Shown: piece by piece, positions 44,906-57,351 of the stretch
Position numbering within the stretch: position 1 is the first letter of the stretch
How the letters are laid out: every line of letters begins with the position of its first letter
Source of the DNA: Lonicera japonica
Taxonomy: Eukaryota > Streptophyta > Magnoliopsida > Dipsacales > Caprifoliaceae
Direction: 5' to 3'
Assembly (NCBI GenBank): GCA_021464415.1
Contig: CM038470.1
Location: 24,391,601 to 24,455,600, forward strand
Length of the DNA: 64,000 nt
The notes under the pieces: model-generated
The model's input: only the letters and a program-made list of their open reading frames with translations
Database searches by the model: none
Told to the model about the DNA's origin: nothing
Position numbers and translations under genes: made by a program

Positions 44906-46279
44906 GGTTAACCAAAGACAATAATAACATATAAGCACATTAAAGCGGGACTATATATATGTGTATCCACATGTGGGTATCTAGCTACTACAAGAATTTG
45001 GCCTTTTGATAACCTTCTAAAATAATCATAAAATATCAATTATTAGGACAGTTTTTCGTTTGATAAAAAAATGTCTTAAGGCTGAAAGTCGTAAACAATA
45101 ATTCATCAAACCTATGATTAATGATTATGAAGGGCCACTGATTTGTAATAATTCATTAAGATGGTTTCGGGCTTTACATAAAGACTTAGCTAGCTCTAAA
45201 AAGATGTATGAAAACTTGAAGATAAAGTAGGGCCAAAACACGGACGCTTGGGGACAAGTCCAATTCTGCCCAAGTATAGAGAAATAAAAGTAACAAAAAA
45301 TAAATGTATCTTAAAATATGATTCAATTGGTTAATCATACTCTTACATTTGGTAATATTAATTCTAGAAATTAAATGTTATCTGGTAGTTAATTTGGTGG
45401 GAGCAAAATATTAGAGGTTACGTGAATCAGTCATAATTTTCAATGTTAAAGTATTCAAAATAAATAAATAAAGTGGCTAGCTCCTCACTCGTGTCATTTT
45501 GAATTTTATCCAGGAATCATATTGTTCTGGTTAAAATTTTAATTATTTTTTTATTATAGTCTCAGTGTGTATTTATTTATAGCCACTGTGTTTGAGAGAT
45601 AGAGAGAGTAGGTGCACGTTTTCATCATTATTATATATTATTATTAATATTATTTAAATTGTAGGTGCATGTTTTTATCATTATTATATATTATTACTAT
45701 TATTTAAATTATAAGTTGCTCGATATCTGATTCCTCTCTCTTACTATTTGGTGCAATTTGTCGAACGAGTCTAGTTCAAAGAATCAAAGGTTAATTGAAT
45801 CAGTTTTAAATTTTTGTGAAATTTGATAGAAATGATTTAAAATGTTAATGCATGGTCCAAAATGATTATCTCTACTCTAACGATTTGACCTTATAGATTA
45901 TCTACAAAAAAATTCATTAGATGATTAAATTTTGAATGGGTGATCTAAAATATTAATGGTTGAAAATAAATATATATGCCAAATTTTTATCACACTGGCG
46001 TGCTCGGTTTTGATTTGTTTGATGATTTTGTGGAGATAAATCTACTTATTATAAAAATATATTTTACTAAATTTTCATGAAATAAAAATTCATCCGTTTA
46101 ACTAGCGAACTAAATTTTACCTACCTTTATTTATGAACATATGGTTTGGATGAACTATATTGGCTTGTTAATTAGTAGGATATATACAGAGAGTCCATCA
46201 GATAATATATGTATATATATATATATATATATTCGTGCGGGATATATTTCTTATTTCTGTTGTCAAATGCGGTGGCTTC
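44906..46279. other. AT-rich intergenic stretch with a short tandem duplication
   Basis: No gene. CTACTACAAGAATTTGG at ~44985 resembles a CACTA-type end but lacks subterminal repeats and a partner. GTAGGTGCAYGTTTTYATCA is duplicated at ~45609 and ~45662, with the AT-rich sequence after it, as a ~53-base direct repeat. Confidence 0.45.
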
Positions 46280-47010
46280 TCACTTAAAAAAATAAAAATA
46301 AAAAATAATAAAGAAAGTAAAACATCTCCGCCAGTTGCCTCCTCCCCCCACCACTAAATCGATCTTGCTGTCCCTTCTCCGCTCCACTCCTCATTGGACC
46401 CGCTACTCCAGACGAAGACACCAGTCGATGATCCGATCCCTTCCTCCAAATCGGAGACTCATCGACGACTTGTGGCATCCCCAACACATGTATCCAAAGA
46501 GTATCTTGAAGTTTATGTCATAAATAACACCACATCACTAATCAAGGATTCATTGAGTTTTGATGACACCCTATCTTGGTACAACATTATACGGGAATGA
46601 GTCGCTTTTGCTTCGCACCACTGCTTTAGATAAATTTAATATACGTGCTCTCCATTTAGGAATCGTATTTTGTAACCATGTATGAGATCATTCCCACTTA
46701 GCTTTACTAGCAAATTGATTCCGATTGCCTTGGCTCATTCTCAAATTTTATTTTCACTTGCAATCCACGTTTACTATTCTAAAACCAAGCCACTTTCCAA
46801 AGAAGGAAAAATCATTAATTCGTGATTCACCCTACATCTTTCCGACTATGCTTGTGGTCGTAACTCAGGCTTACCGAGTTATATTACAATTTGACAAACA
46901 TGCATTTGGGTTATTAATGCAGCACGATATTTTCGCAAAGCCAATGGGAATGAGTTGCCTAGCCTCACACCCGTTGCCAATGAGAAATGTAACACGATTA
47001 GGGGTGTAAC
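46280..47010 (+). mobile_element. Gypsy LTR-like debris
   Basis: From ~46500 to 46945 it follows the same order of phrases as 55800-56510: AAGTTTATGTCATRMATAA, TTGCTTTTGCTTC-like, CATCTTTCCGACTATSCTTG, then CTTACCRAGT and CATTTGGGTT. The last phrases resemble the U5 end of plant gypsy LTRs. Upstream, ~46413-46490 (CCCTTCCTCCAAATCGGAGA) is duplicated at ~47718. No gene is supported. Confidence 0.45.
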
Positions 47011-47939
47011 TGGATCGGATATAGACCGGATACCACACTATCCATTATTTGTATCCCTTTTTAAATTAAATATCCAAATCTTTATCTGTATCCTTTCGAA
47101 TAATATATTAAATTATTCTTATCCTTATCCTACTGGATATCTTATATTCGAATAATATCCCTATTCATTTTTCTACATTATACATATATTTTGCTAACCT
47201 AAAAATTAGTTCAATCTTAAAAATATATTTGTCTACGTAATCTTGCAATTAAAATGACATATTATATAATTAAGTTGTAACTCGAGAAGTATAACCAAAT
47301 AGTGCAAAATGTATAGAAATAATGACAAATGTTTTATGTCAAACTTTTAACTTAAATAATGAATTTATTTTATTTCTTTTCTATAACCCAATAAGATTTA
47401 CGTTAAAATTATAATATAGCCATACAGATCAAAATGACAAATCAAAGTTGAAAATCATTATAATTTTAAATTTGATATGGTCTTGAACCTTTCATCTTAG
47501 CAAATCACACATGTTATAAATAGTCTTTCTCTTTATTTTCCTTTTCTTTAGGTGTTTGGTTTAGTTTAAATTTTTTTTGGGGGGTAAATTGTGGCAAGCT
47601 TGTGCACACTAAATTAATCATGTTTGATTTTTCTTATTTGGGAGACGTACATATATATATATATATATGTCTTATATATATATATATATATATAAGACAC
47701 CAGTGGATGATCCAATCCCTTCCTCCAAATCGGAGACTCATCGACGACCTGTGGCATCCCGAACACGTCTTTGATCATATCGGTTGCCATTCAATTAGGA
47801 TTTTGAGATTTTATACGTGTGGTTTGTGAGTTGATTTGTTGTTTGGTTTAGTGTTGATGTATATCGATGTTTATTAGGTTGAAGTCTTATGTGAGTTGTT
47901 GTATGGAGTTCATGTCCGGTGTACTAATTTGATTTTCAT
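47011..47939. repeat. AT-rich stretch with duplicated segment and family B end
   Basis: Holds an AT hairpin (~47650-47697), a ~75-base copy (47697-47770) of 46412-46490, and a segment (~47805-47935) matching the end of family B (TTGATGTATAT, TTGAAGYCTTATG). No gene. Confidence 0.5.
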
Positions 47940-48760
47940 TTCTTTAATAATTATTTAAATTTTCCCAAAAAAAAAACTGTAAATGTAGCTCACCGGCCTT
48001 AATATTCAGTTCAGACTATCATTAAACATAGGACTAGAGAATCTTATCATCTATCATCCTCTTATTCTGCACATCAAACAAAAACTTGTTTTTCTTTTCT
48101 TTTAAGAGATCGAAAATAATAGTTTCATTTCATTATCGCACTTGTTATATTGAAGATGCTATCAAAGGTCAAAGAAACAATGGTTACATGACCAGATAAA
48201 AATCTTGAAAAAGCAAGAGAACATCATAGATAAAATCCTACAAGAAATACTCGAAGAGAAAAACCGATCACCGAAGCACCCCAAATAGGATTCAGATCAC
48301 CAATAACTTCTAAAACAATGGATATTTATCGAAGAGAAAAACTGATCACCAAAGCACCCGAAATAGGATTCAGATCACCAATAAACTCTAAAACAATGGA
48401 AAAATATCATAGGAATTGAGAAAGAGTAAGAATAAATCTTCACAGTCTTGAGGTAGATCTACATCTAAAAGCTTCAATCCGTTCGCCTCCTCTCCGATCT
48501 ATACTGCTCTACGAGCACCTCCACATCCTAAAGGAGAGAGAAAAAAAAGTCCTTCAAATAGAGAGAAAGATTACCACTTGATATGATAAAATAATAAAGA
48601 CTCTTGCTTTATTTATTTATTAACATTAAAGAAAAATGAGGGTCCTTCCCTCTTCATCATAGAAGATCAAAGGGGAAAGCAAGAGATGAGTTACATAAAT
48701 CACTGGAGATAAAGTTTCTAGAAGGAGCTTTTGTTCTTATCCACACGTCAAACACAATTA
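47940..48760 (+). repeat. Family C repeat, unsplit copy
   Basis: Aligns with 17100-17397 plus 18456-18870 and so shows the uninterrupted state. A ~75-base segment with AGAGAAAAACYGATCACC is duplicated at ~48254 and ~48330. Confidence 0.65.
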
Positions 48761-48954
48761 TTACCTAGTTAAATGTAAGGCTGATTTACCTTTTGACTCC
48801 CATTTATTTACCCCTATTCCACATTGAGGCTCAAAGTTTGCATTAATTCCCCTTTGACACCTAATTGGATGGATTCCGTCTGGTCAAAAAGTCAAACTGT
48901 TAAACCCCTTTTTCAATACCAAAAATACCCCTGTGGCTTGATTTAAATGAAAAC
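48761..48954. other. Spacer before tandem array
   Basis: Phrases such as CCAAAAATACCCCTGTGG resemble dispersed plant repeats; nothing assigned. Confidence 0.3.
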
Positions 48955-49990
48955 GAAGCCATTTTCATAAGGCCATATCTCACTCGATTCAAATCCAAAT
49001 CATGCGATTCACATATGGTTGAAAAGCTCTTGCAACATAGATTACGAATACACTAATAATAATCAATATAAATTCCTCGAAATTGCTGCCAAAGTTGATA
49101 AAAATCGCTTTTAAAAAAAAAGGTTCACGAACCCATTTTCATAATGCCAAATGATGCGATCCACATATGGTTGGAAAGTTCTTGCAACATAGATTATGAT
49201 TACATTAACAATATTCAATGATAAGCAATATAACTACCTCGAAATTGCAGCCAATGTTGATAAAAAAATCACATTCTTAAAAAAAAATTGTTTCACGAAC
49301 CCATTTTCACAGTACCGTATTTCACTCGATTCACGTTCAAATGATGCAATCCACATATGGTTGGAAAGCTCTTGCAACATATATTAATACATTAATAATA
49401 TTCAATAAGAAGCAATCAAAATACCTCGAAATTGCTGCCAAAGTTGATAAAAAATCACTTTTCTAAAAAAAAAAGTTTCACGAACCCATTTTCACAATGC
49501 CGTATCTCACTCAATTCACGTCCAAATGATGCGATTCACATATGGTTAGAAAGCTTTTGCTACATAGATTATGAATACATTAATAATATTCAATAATAAG
49601 CAATCCAAGTGCCTCGAAATTGCTGCCAAATTTGATAAAAATAAACATTTTTTTTTTAAAAAAAAAGTTTCACGAACCCATATTCACAATGCCGTATTTC
49701 ACTCGATTCACGTCCAAATGATGCGATCCACATATGGTTGGAAAGCTCGTGCAACTTAGATTACGAATACGTTCATAATATTCAATAATAAGCAATATAA
49801 ATGCCTCGAAATGGCTACCAAATTTGATAAAAAAAAATCACTTTTTTTAAAAGAAGTTTCACAAACCCATTTTTACAAGGCCATATCTCACTTGATTTAT
49901 GTCCAAAGTTTCACCAACCATATGTGAATCGCATCATTTGGACGTGAATCGAGTGAGATACGGTATTGTGAATATGAGTTCGTGATATTG
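48955..49990 (+). repeat. ~188-bp tandem array ending in an inverted half-unit
   Basis: CACATATGGTT recurs at 49010, 49162, 49352, 49537 and 49729 (spacings 152, 190, 185, 192). Each unit carries CCTCGAAATTGCTGCCAAA, an A-run, CACGAACCCATTTTCA and CGTATYTCACTCGATTCACG. The second unit lacks ~22 bases, explaining the short spacing. A partial sixth unit ends near 49907, and 49915-49990 is the reverse complement of one unit's core. Open frames in the units are not genes. Confidence 0.85.
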
Positions 49991-52900
49991 TGTACACATT
50001 TTAATGATTTATACGATTATCAATTGATCCAAAATTTTAAAGTTAAAATATCCAGGGAAAAAAAAGTTGGTACAAGTGATTTTCAAAAGTGGGGCTCATC
50101 ATAATGAGAAAAACACAAGAGAACATGTGGTACCACCTTTGGATTTGTAGCTATATGCATGATTGGAATAATTCTTAGTAATTCCGTCAGAAGAGTTTAT
50201 TAGGGGGATAGATATATCTTTCAGAATCTTGGATTTTAGATCTTCATTAAAAGTTCGGAGTCACGGTCTTCCGAGTCACAGTTCGATTCCCCTCTCATTA
50301 ATTTGAAGATATAGACATATTATCCTATATAAATAAAAAAGAGAGAAAAAGAAGAAGAAATAGAAGACGAGAGGATATAGATACCACATCGGATTTGATA
50401 ATTATGTCACATATCTATATTCGTTGCTGAATTAAGGATGATTGATTGTAAATACATTACCAGTTAACAATATTTTTTATTTTTTTTAAAAAACTTAGTG
50501 CTACTCTACGCAAAACTTTGAAACAAACACATTTGAAGATATAATCCATAGCAGTAAAGGAAAAAAAAGATTCTGATAAACTTTAAAAGAAAAAAAAACA
50601 TATTTTTCAAGCCTGCGATCACTCATATAATTAAGGGTTTATATTATTTCATTGACCAATCCATCAATCGAAAATTTAATAGAGAGTGTGTTTCATAAAA
50701 AAAATTTAATAGACCCTTAAACAAAATTAAGAAATAATTAAATTAATATGGAAGTATATTCTGATTAGGTATGCTTCTCAATTTTCAAATGATAATTTTG
50801 TAAAACTTGATTAAAGATATATATAAATTATGGGTAGGTAAAATGTAAGAAGTTGCAGGTAAAAACAAAAGATTAATTTTAAATGCACTCACCAAATTAT
50901 TTTTTTCACGCCAACTTTACTTCAAAAGCCAAACAAGACTTTGAATTTGTTTCACACCCAATTTTTTCTTTATCAATCCACAACAATAGTAAGAGATTTT
51001 AACAAATTCAATTATAAATTCACCATAAGAGGAACAAAAATTGTCGCTGCATTCAAAAAAACCTTTATGTATATATATAGATGTGTGTATATATATATTT
51101 TTTTTGTTTTAACTTTTGACTGGAGTTTAAAAAAAAAAAATGAAGATCTAATATCCAAGATTAGTTTACAGATTCCGAAAGAGTAATTAATTATTTTTGA
51201 AATATATATAAAACCAAAATTTAAGTTTCAGCCCATTGTAATTGAATCTATGATGGAAATAACTGGCTCCTCGTTTAAAGCATGCATGTGTATTTGCAAA
51301 AATAGTACAAGTGATTTTCAAAAGTGGGGCTCATAATAATGAGAAAAGGTACGCGGTGGATAGAATATGTGGTATGAACGACATGCATAATTTGCTATAA
51401 TCATTATCGGCAATTCCTTTAGATGAGTTTATTAGGTAGATAGATATGATATATCTTTTCATGTGTCCTGTGGCTACATTGAAGCGTGATTATGTATTGA
51501 AGTTTGTGGTCGACCGTTTATAAGTCTGAGCTAATTAGGTATATATAAGGATTTATTCAAATAATAATATAATTATAAAAGTTTATTATAAATTAATATA
51601 ATAAATTAAGAATATTGTAAAAAACAAAGAAACCAATTCCTCTTTCTTATTTAACTAATAACATAATAACCTTAAATATAATATATCACGTTTCTGAAAA
51701 AAAAGGTAGCACCAATCTCGATCAAAACAATTCAAAATCCACAATGGTTGATCATTAGCACCAATTCTCTAAAAACATATTAACTATTTACATGGTGCTA
51801 AATAACAGTTTTAGCACCAATTGTCCAACACTAGAATGGTGCTAAAAATGTTTTAGCACCTCATGTAAACACGTAAAACTAAACTGAATGTGTTAAAACA
51901 GATTTAGCACTCATCCAATACTACACATCAAGGTGCTAAAATAAATTTTGCACCAATTCTCTAGAACGTAGTAACTATTCATTGCTGAAAAAAGAATGAT
52001 TGTAAAAGCACTAGTCTATGTAAAAGCACTAGTCTACACAAAACCTTGAAACAAACACATTTGAAGATATAATCTATAGCAGTAAGGGGGGAAAGCTTAT
52101 GATAAGCTTCAAAAAAAAAGAAAAGAAAAGAAAAGAAAAGAAAACAAACAAACAAACATGTTTTTCAAGCCTGCAATCACTCATATAATTAAGGGTTTAT
52201 ATTATTTGATTGATCGATCCATCGATCAAAAAATTGATAGTGTGTGTTTAGTAAAGATTTTTTAATAGACCCTTAAAAAAAATTAATTAATATGGAAGTA
52301 TATTCTGATTAGGTATGCTTCTCAATTTTCAAAGGATAATTTTGTAAAACTCGATTCAAATATTCCATAAATTAAGGGTGGATAAAATACAAGAAATTAC
52401 GGGTAAAAACGAAAGATTGATTTTAAATGCACCCACTAAAATATTCTTTTCACGCCAACTTTACTTCAAAAGCCAAACAAGACGTTGAATTAGTTTCACA
52501 CCCAATTTTTTCTTTATCAATCCACAACAATAGTAAGAGATTTTAACTAATTCAATAAATTCACCAAAAGAGGAACAAAATTTGTTGTTGCATTAAAAAA
52601 AACCTTTATGTATAGATGTGTATTTATATATATATATATATATATGAGGGTGTATGTCTGAAAAACCCTATAGTGATAAAAAAAAATAATGGGAGAAGTA
52701 ATGGGTTTTTTTTGGTGAATACAAGATGTGTAAACCAAAAAATTTCCATTCTAATCTTTGACTAAACTTAAAAAAAAAGGAATTTTTTTTAATGGAGATC
52801 TAAAATCAAAGATTAGTTTATAGATTCCGAAAGAGTAATTAATTATTTTTGAACTATATATACAACCAAAATTTAGGTTTCAACCCATTGTAATTGAATC

Positions 52901-53030
52901 TATGATATAAATAATTGGCTCGTCGTTTAAAGCATGCATGTGTATTTGTAAAATATCAGTACTTGCAAAAATAGTACAACTTATTTTAAAATGTGGGGCT
53001 CATAATAATGAGAAAAGGTGGATAGAATAT
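49991..53030 (+). repeat. Family A tandem array, block 2
   Basis: Same unit and strand as 11.3-15.1 kb. GGGCTCATAATAATGAGAAA occurs at 51327 and 52996 (1669 apart); ATTAAGGGTTTATATTATTT at ~50631 and ~52187. An earlier partial copy is at ~50080-50290. The array is cut at 53030 by a CACTA element and resumes at 57352. A poly-purine AAAAGAAAAGAAAAG run lies at ~52110-52145. Confidence 0.75.
51700..51965. repeat. GGTGCTAAA / TTTAGCACC inverted-motif cluster, better preserved
   Basis: Contains GGTGCTAAATAACAG, TTTTAGCACCAATTG, GGTGCTAAAAATG, TTTTAGCACCTCATG and AAGGTGCTAAAA within ~180 bases, in alternating orientation, so several stem-loops can form. Counterpart of 12830-13080. Confidence 0.6.
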
Positions 53031-53047
53031 CACTACACCAGAAATGA

Positions 53048-53410
53048 TCTTAAGAGACTGACTTTTTTTCGTCAGACGCTTAAACACTTCTTAAGCAACT
53101 AACATTAAAATCTGTCTCTTAAACATGCTTAAGCGACTACACTTAAGCTACTAAAGTTAATTAGTCGCCTAGGAGTCTCTTAAGCGACATTGCTTTAGCG
53201 ACAACTTCTTGTTAGTCGCCTAAGAAACCTTATGCGACTACACTTAAGAGACATACCTATGTTAGTCGTTTAAAAGCTTCTACCGACAATTTTTAGTCAA
53301 AGTCAAGGAACTTTGACCAGACTTCTTAAGAGACTGACTTTGAACATTGTCAATCGCTCAAGATCTTACTTAGGCGACTGACAATGGATTATCAGTCGCC
53401 TAAGTGCCTT
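53048..53410. repeat. Left subterminal repeats of CACTA element
   Basis: More than ten variants of TTAAGMGACT / AGTCGCYTAAG in both orientations, for example TTAGTCGCCTAAG and GACTGACAATGG. In related plant CACTA elements such arrays bind the transposase. Confidence 0.8.
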
Positions 53411-53639
53411 TTCTTTTAGTTAAGTGCAGTGCCTTTTTTCAGAATGTATTTTGGTTGGAGGAAGCATTTTGGTCGGAGGAGAGGCAATTTTGGGCAATTT
53501 TGAGGCGCAAATCACCATTTCCATCGCAAAAGGCTTTGTTCTTACCTCATATTTGATCTCTAATTTAGTATAATCTCTTTTATTCATCTTAATTTGTTAC
53601 TAAATTTTGTATTCATAGTAGATAGATTGAGCTAATTAG

Positions 53640-54650
53640 TGTTAAAAATGTAGTTTTAATGCTCAAAATCTAATTATATATATAATTAGTGTATATATTA
53701 TATACACTAAATATGTATATACTATATATGCATACACTAATTATGTATATATATACTTAGTTTATAATAAATATTTATATATAATATTATGTATAAATAT
53801 CATGTACATAATTTTTATATATATAATATAATATTGTGTATAAATATAGTATTATACTATATACATAATTTTTATATTAAATATTTATATGTAAAATGTT
53901 ATGTATAATAATATTAACACTAATTATATATATAATCAGTGTATATACTATATACACTAAATATGTATATACTATATATGCATACACTAATTATGTATAT
54001 GTATACTTAGTGTATAACAAATATATATATATAATATTATGTATAAATATCATGTACATAATTTTTATATATATAATATAATATTGTGTATAAATATAGT
54101 ATTATACTATATACATAATTTTTATACATATAATATAATATTGTGTATAAATATAGTATTATAGATAATATTATATATAAAAATATTTATTAGAAAAATA
54201 TATTAATATATAAAATAAGATTATATACTATAAATTTTTATAATAAATAATATGTATATATAATTATGTATATATAATTCGTTTATATATATAATGTTAT
54301 TTATAATAATATTAACACTAATTATATATATATAATTAGTGTATATACTTTATTATAAAAATTTATATTATATAATTTTTTTTTTATATATTAATATATT
54401 TTTTAATAAATATTTTTATATATAATATTATGTATAATACTATATTATGCACAATATTATATTATGTATATATATAAATTATTTACATAATATTTATACA
54501 TAATATTATAAGTATAAATATTTACTATACACTAAATATATATACATAATTAGTGTATATACTAATTATATATATATATATAATTAGTGTTATATATTTA
54601 GTGTATAATAAATATTTATATATATAATATTATGTATAAATATTATAAAT
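53640..54650. repeat. AT-only tandem repeat inside CACTA element
   Basis: About 1 kb of nearly pure A and T. A ~255-base segment with ACACTAAATATGTATATACT and ATCATGTACATAATTTTTA is repeated (from ~53665 and again from ~53925), and shorter parts recur to ~54620. Open frames here are artefacts of composition. Confidence 0.8.
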
Positions 54651-56515
54651 GGTGACGCGTTTAACTCTCTAAAATTATTTGGTTTGCTAATTTATCTCGC
54701 GATTAGTCTCGTAGTATATTTTGTATTTAACATTGCTTGGAATGGCATTTTTTTGTTTATTTTGTTGCCTTTAGATCTCGAGAAATTTATTGAGTAAAAA
54801 AAGAATGATCAACCGAGCAATTTTTGGCCTTTAAAGCAAAAAGGCAATGGAAAGTCAAATAATTGGATCAATCAAGCTCATTCCTTAATCTATCAAGAGT
54901 TGGATCTATCTTGCTTTTTGTTAGATCAATCAAGGAATTTTTTCCATCACTTGGATCCATCTAGCTTAAGCCAAAATTAATCTAGATAGCTTTGCTTTGT
55001 CTTTTATGTCACCTCCCCTATTTTGCTCATCTATCTCATAGCTAGCTTGGAGACTAAAAGTAGGTCAAATCTCTATCTCCTAGAATATTGTATTTTATAC
55101 AAGGGGTGGCTATTTTCCAATGGACAAAATGGATAGTTTCTCATGGATCTTTAGTAGAGAGAGGAGTGGGAGACAACTCACTCATCTGTATATATAGTCC
55201 CCATTATTATATTGAAAAACTCTTGGACTCTTTGCATAATTAATATTTTTATTTTACTTGTCTTCAATATTACTCTATCTCTAGAATTTGTAATTTATTA
55301 TCTTCATTGAAGAGAAATGAAATACACTTCTATAATTATTGTCTCTGCATTTATTATGGAGTAAATTTCTTTGCTAAGGTTAAAAGATGAAGTTTGCAAT
55401 GTATTAATTATGTAAGTTCATTTGTCATTCCATTGTTAGTATTGTTAAATACTTGTTGAATCCTTCATCTTCTCCATTTAATCAACCATTCATAAGCTAG
55501 TAAGATAATCTTCATAAGATGATTTGACTTTGTATGCCTTGTATACTTAGTTCTCAAGCATTAGTGAAGAGATGATACACTTGTGTGTTTCTTACTAGCC
55601 TATGTCCATTCCTTCTATGAATGAGATACTTTTCATTGCCAAGCATGACTAGTCTTTGATATTCATGGAAACACCATAAATTTGAGATTCCAATCCTTGA
55701 ATGCTTTAATGATATATTGAGTGCTTTCTACACTTTATGTGATTTTGAAACTCAATATTTTCTTAGTTAAGGTGTTGTCAAAGATGATCTCTTAAGTTTA
55801 TGTCATGCATAAACAACTCCACTAATCACTCTAAAGATTCAATTTATATTTATCAAATATGTCTATACCGGACGGTTTATCCACCACCTAGACCTCCCAA
55901 TCTTAGACAAAGGAAATGTTATGATTTATTGTGCTTAACTCTTTAAGTGGCCATTTTCATAATCAAGTCAATTGCCTAGGGGAAACTAACAATGAGTTCT
56001 CAAATGCCTAGTTTAAATTTATATCTTTTCTTTTGGTGTATCTTAAATTTGTATCTTAGTTGAGCATTATATGAGAATGGGTTACACATTCACACCATTT
56101 GCTACAAGACACAAAGGAGAGATACATTTGTGTTAAGTTGTGCTTACACCCTTTCTTTTTATGGCATTTATATGGGAAGGGGTTGCTTTTGCTTCACACC
56201 CTTTTGCTTAGAAAAGTGTAAGATACTTAACACTTAGGAATTGCATTGAGAACTTTTACATAATGTTGCAAAGCAAATGAATTCTATAATGCCTTAGCCT
56301 TTTCTCATCATTTGATACATCACTTTGATTTTCAATTACATAACTTTAAAATCAACAATTAAAATCAACCAATCCACTTGTTTAAACAAAGCCTTGGACT
56401 CGTAATCGCTTCATCATCTTTCCGACTATCCTTGTGGTTCGACACTTGGACTTACCAAGTATTATAACTTGACAACCTACACTTGGGTTCATAAGCACGG
56501 AAGTATTTTGGCCAT
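54651..56515 (+). mobile_element. Gypsy LTR-like sequence inside CACTA element
   Basis: Starts TGGTGACGCGTTTAAC after the AT block. Its end has TCCTTGTGGTTCGACACTTG, CTTACCAAGTATTATAAC and CACTTGGGTTCATAAGCA followed by TATTTTGGCCATG. That order matches the U5 end and degraded TTTTTGGCGCC primer region of plant gypsy LTRs. It has no genes. A related but more broken copy is at 46500-46945. It may be a solo LTR inserted into the CACTA element, or sequence captured by it; no target duplication was found. Confidence 0.45.
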
Positions 56516-56834
56516 GTCACTGATTCGAATATCAGTCACAGATGAACTTGTTTATTTAACTAAATTTATACTTTTCGACTTGTTATTAGACTTGTATTTT
56601 TTGTGAACACGTTTTTAATGTTGTAAGTGAACTACATTTAATGTTTGCACATTGTTTATGAATTATATACTTGAATTTGTGTTGACTTTCTATGTGAACA
56701 CTTGTTGAAATTGTATTTGTTTGAATTGCAAGTTTTGCTGTGAATTGGTTTGAATTGCAGGTGTGAATTGATTTGAATTACAGGTTTAGTAAACATGTAG
56801 ATTGCTAGAAATGTGGGTGCGCGAGAATGGTATT

Positions 56835-57340
56835 CTTTCACTTAAGAGACTGACATAGTAATTGCCAGTCGCTTAAAAGGCTAGCTTAAGAGACCGACAA
56901 AGCCTTGTTACTCTCTTAAGTGACCAAGTTTAAAAGGCTGAGAAAGCCTTGTCAGTCGCTTAAGCTGGCCTATCTTAAGAGACTGACAAAGCCATTGTTA
57001 GTCTCTTCGACTTGCCTAGCTTAAGAGACTGACAAAGTCATTGTTAGTCGCTTAAGCTGGCTTAACTTAAGCGACTGACAATGGCTTTGTCAGTCGCTTA
57101 AGTCAAACTAGCTTAAGCGATTAACTATTTCCTTTAGTCGCCTAAGCCTTAAGCGACGGAGTTTGAGTCCGTGGCTTAAGAGTCTCCTAAGCGACTGACG
57201 CATATTTCTTAGTCGCTTAAGAACTAGAGCCACTAGGTTTATGCGACAATACTTAAGCGATTGACTGTTAGTTGCTTAAGACTTAAGAGACGGAGAAAAG
57301 GTCTTAAGCTACTGTGAGAGTCAGTCTCTTAAAACCTTTT
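56835..57340. repeat. Right subterminal repeats of CACTA element
   Basis: At least fifteen copies of TTAAGMGACTGACAAWG or its complement. Includes a perfect 15-bp inverted repeat CTTAAGCGACTGACA (57066-57080) and its complement (57088-57102) with a 7-base loop. Confidence 0.85.
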
Positions 57341-57351
57341 ATTAGGTAGTG

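Larger units (their letters stand above)
53031..57351. mobile_element. Non-autonomous CACTA (En/Spm-like) element, 4.3 kb
   Basis: Begins CACTACACCAGAAATG and ends with the reverse complement of CACTACCTAATAAAAGG. Both ends then carry TTAAGAGACTGACT, starting 20-21 bases in. The 3-bp duplication TAT flanks it (53028-53030, 57352-57354), as expected for CACTA elements. Subterminal regions (~53048-53410 and ~56835-57340) are packed with TTAAGCGACTGACA-type repeats in both orientations, the likely transposase-binding arrays. No transposase or TNP gene is present; the middle holds AT-rich tandem repeats and LTR-like sequence. The flanks join to reconstruct an uninterrupted family A unit. Confidence 0.9.

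Noticed and set aside
44980..45080. CTACTACAAGAATTTGG as a CACTA terminus
   Set aside because: No subterminal repeats, no partner end and no 3-bp duplication were found.
50270..50295. tRNA-like phrase CAGTTCGATTCCCC, resembling a Pol III B box
   Set aside because: No cloverleaf, A box or acceptor stem in the surrounding bases; homologous repeat copies lack it.
53896..54081. Open frame in the AT-only repeat of the CACTA element
   Set aside because: Ile/Tyr-only translation of A/T repeats. No transposase features.
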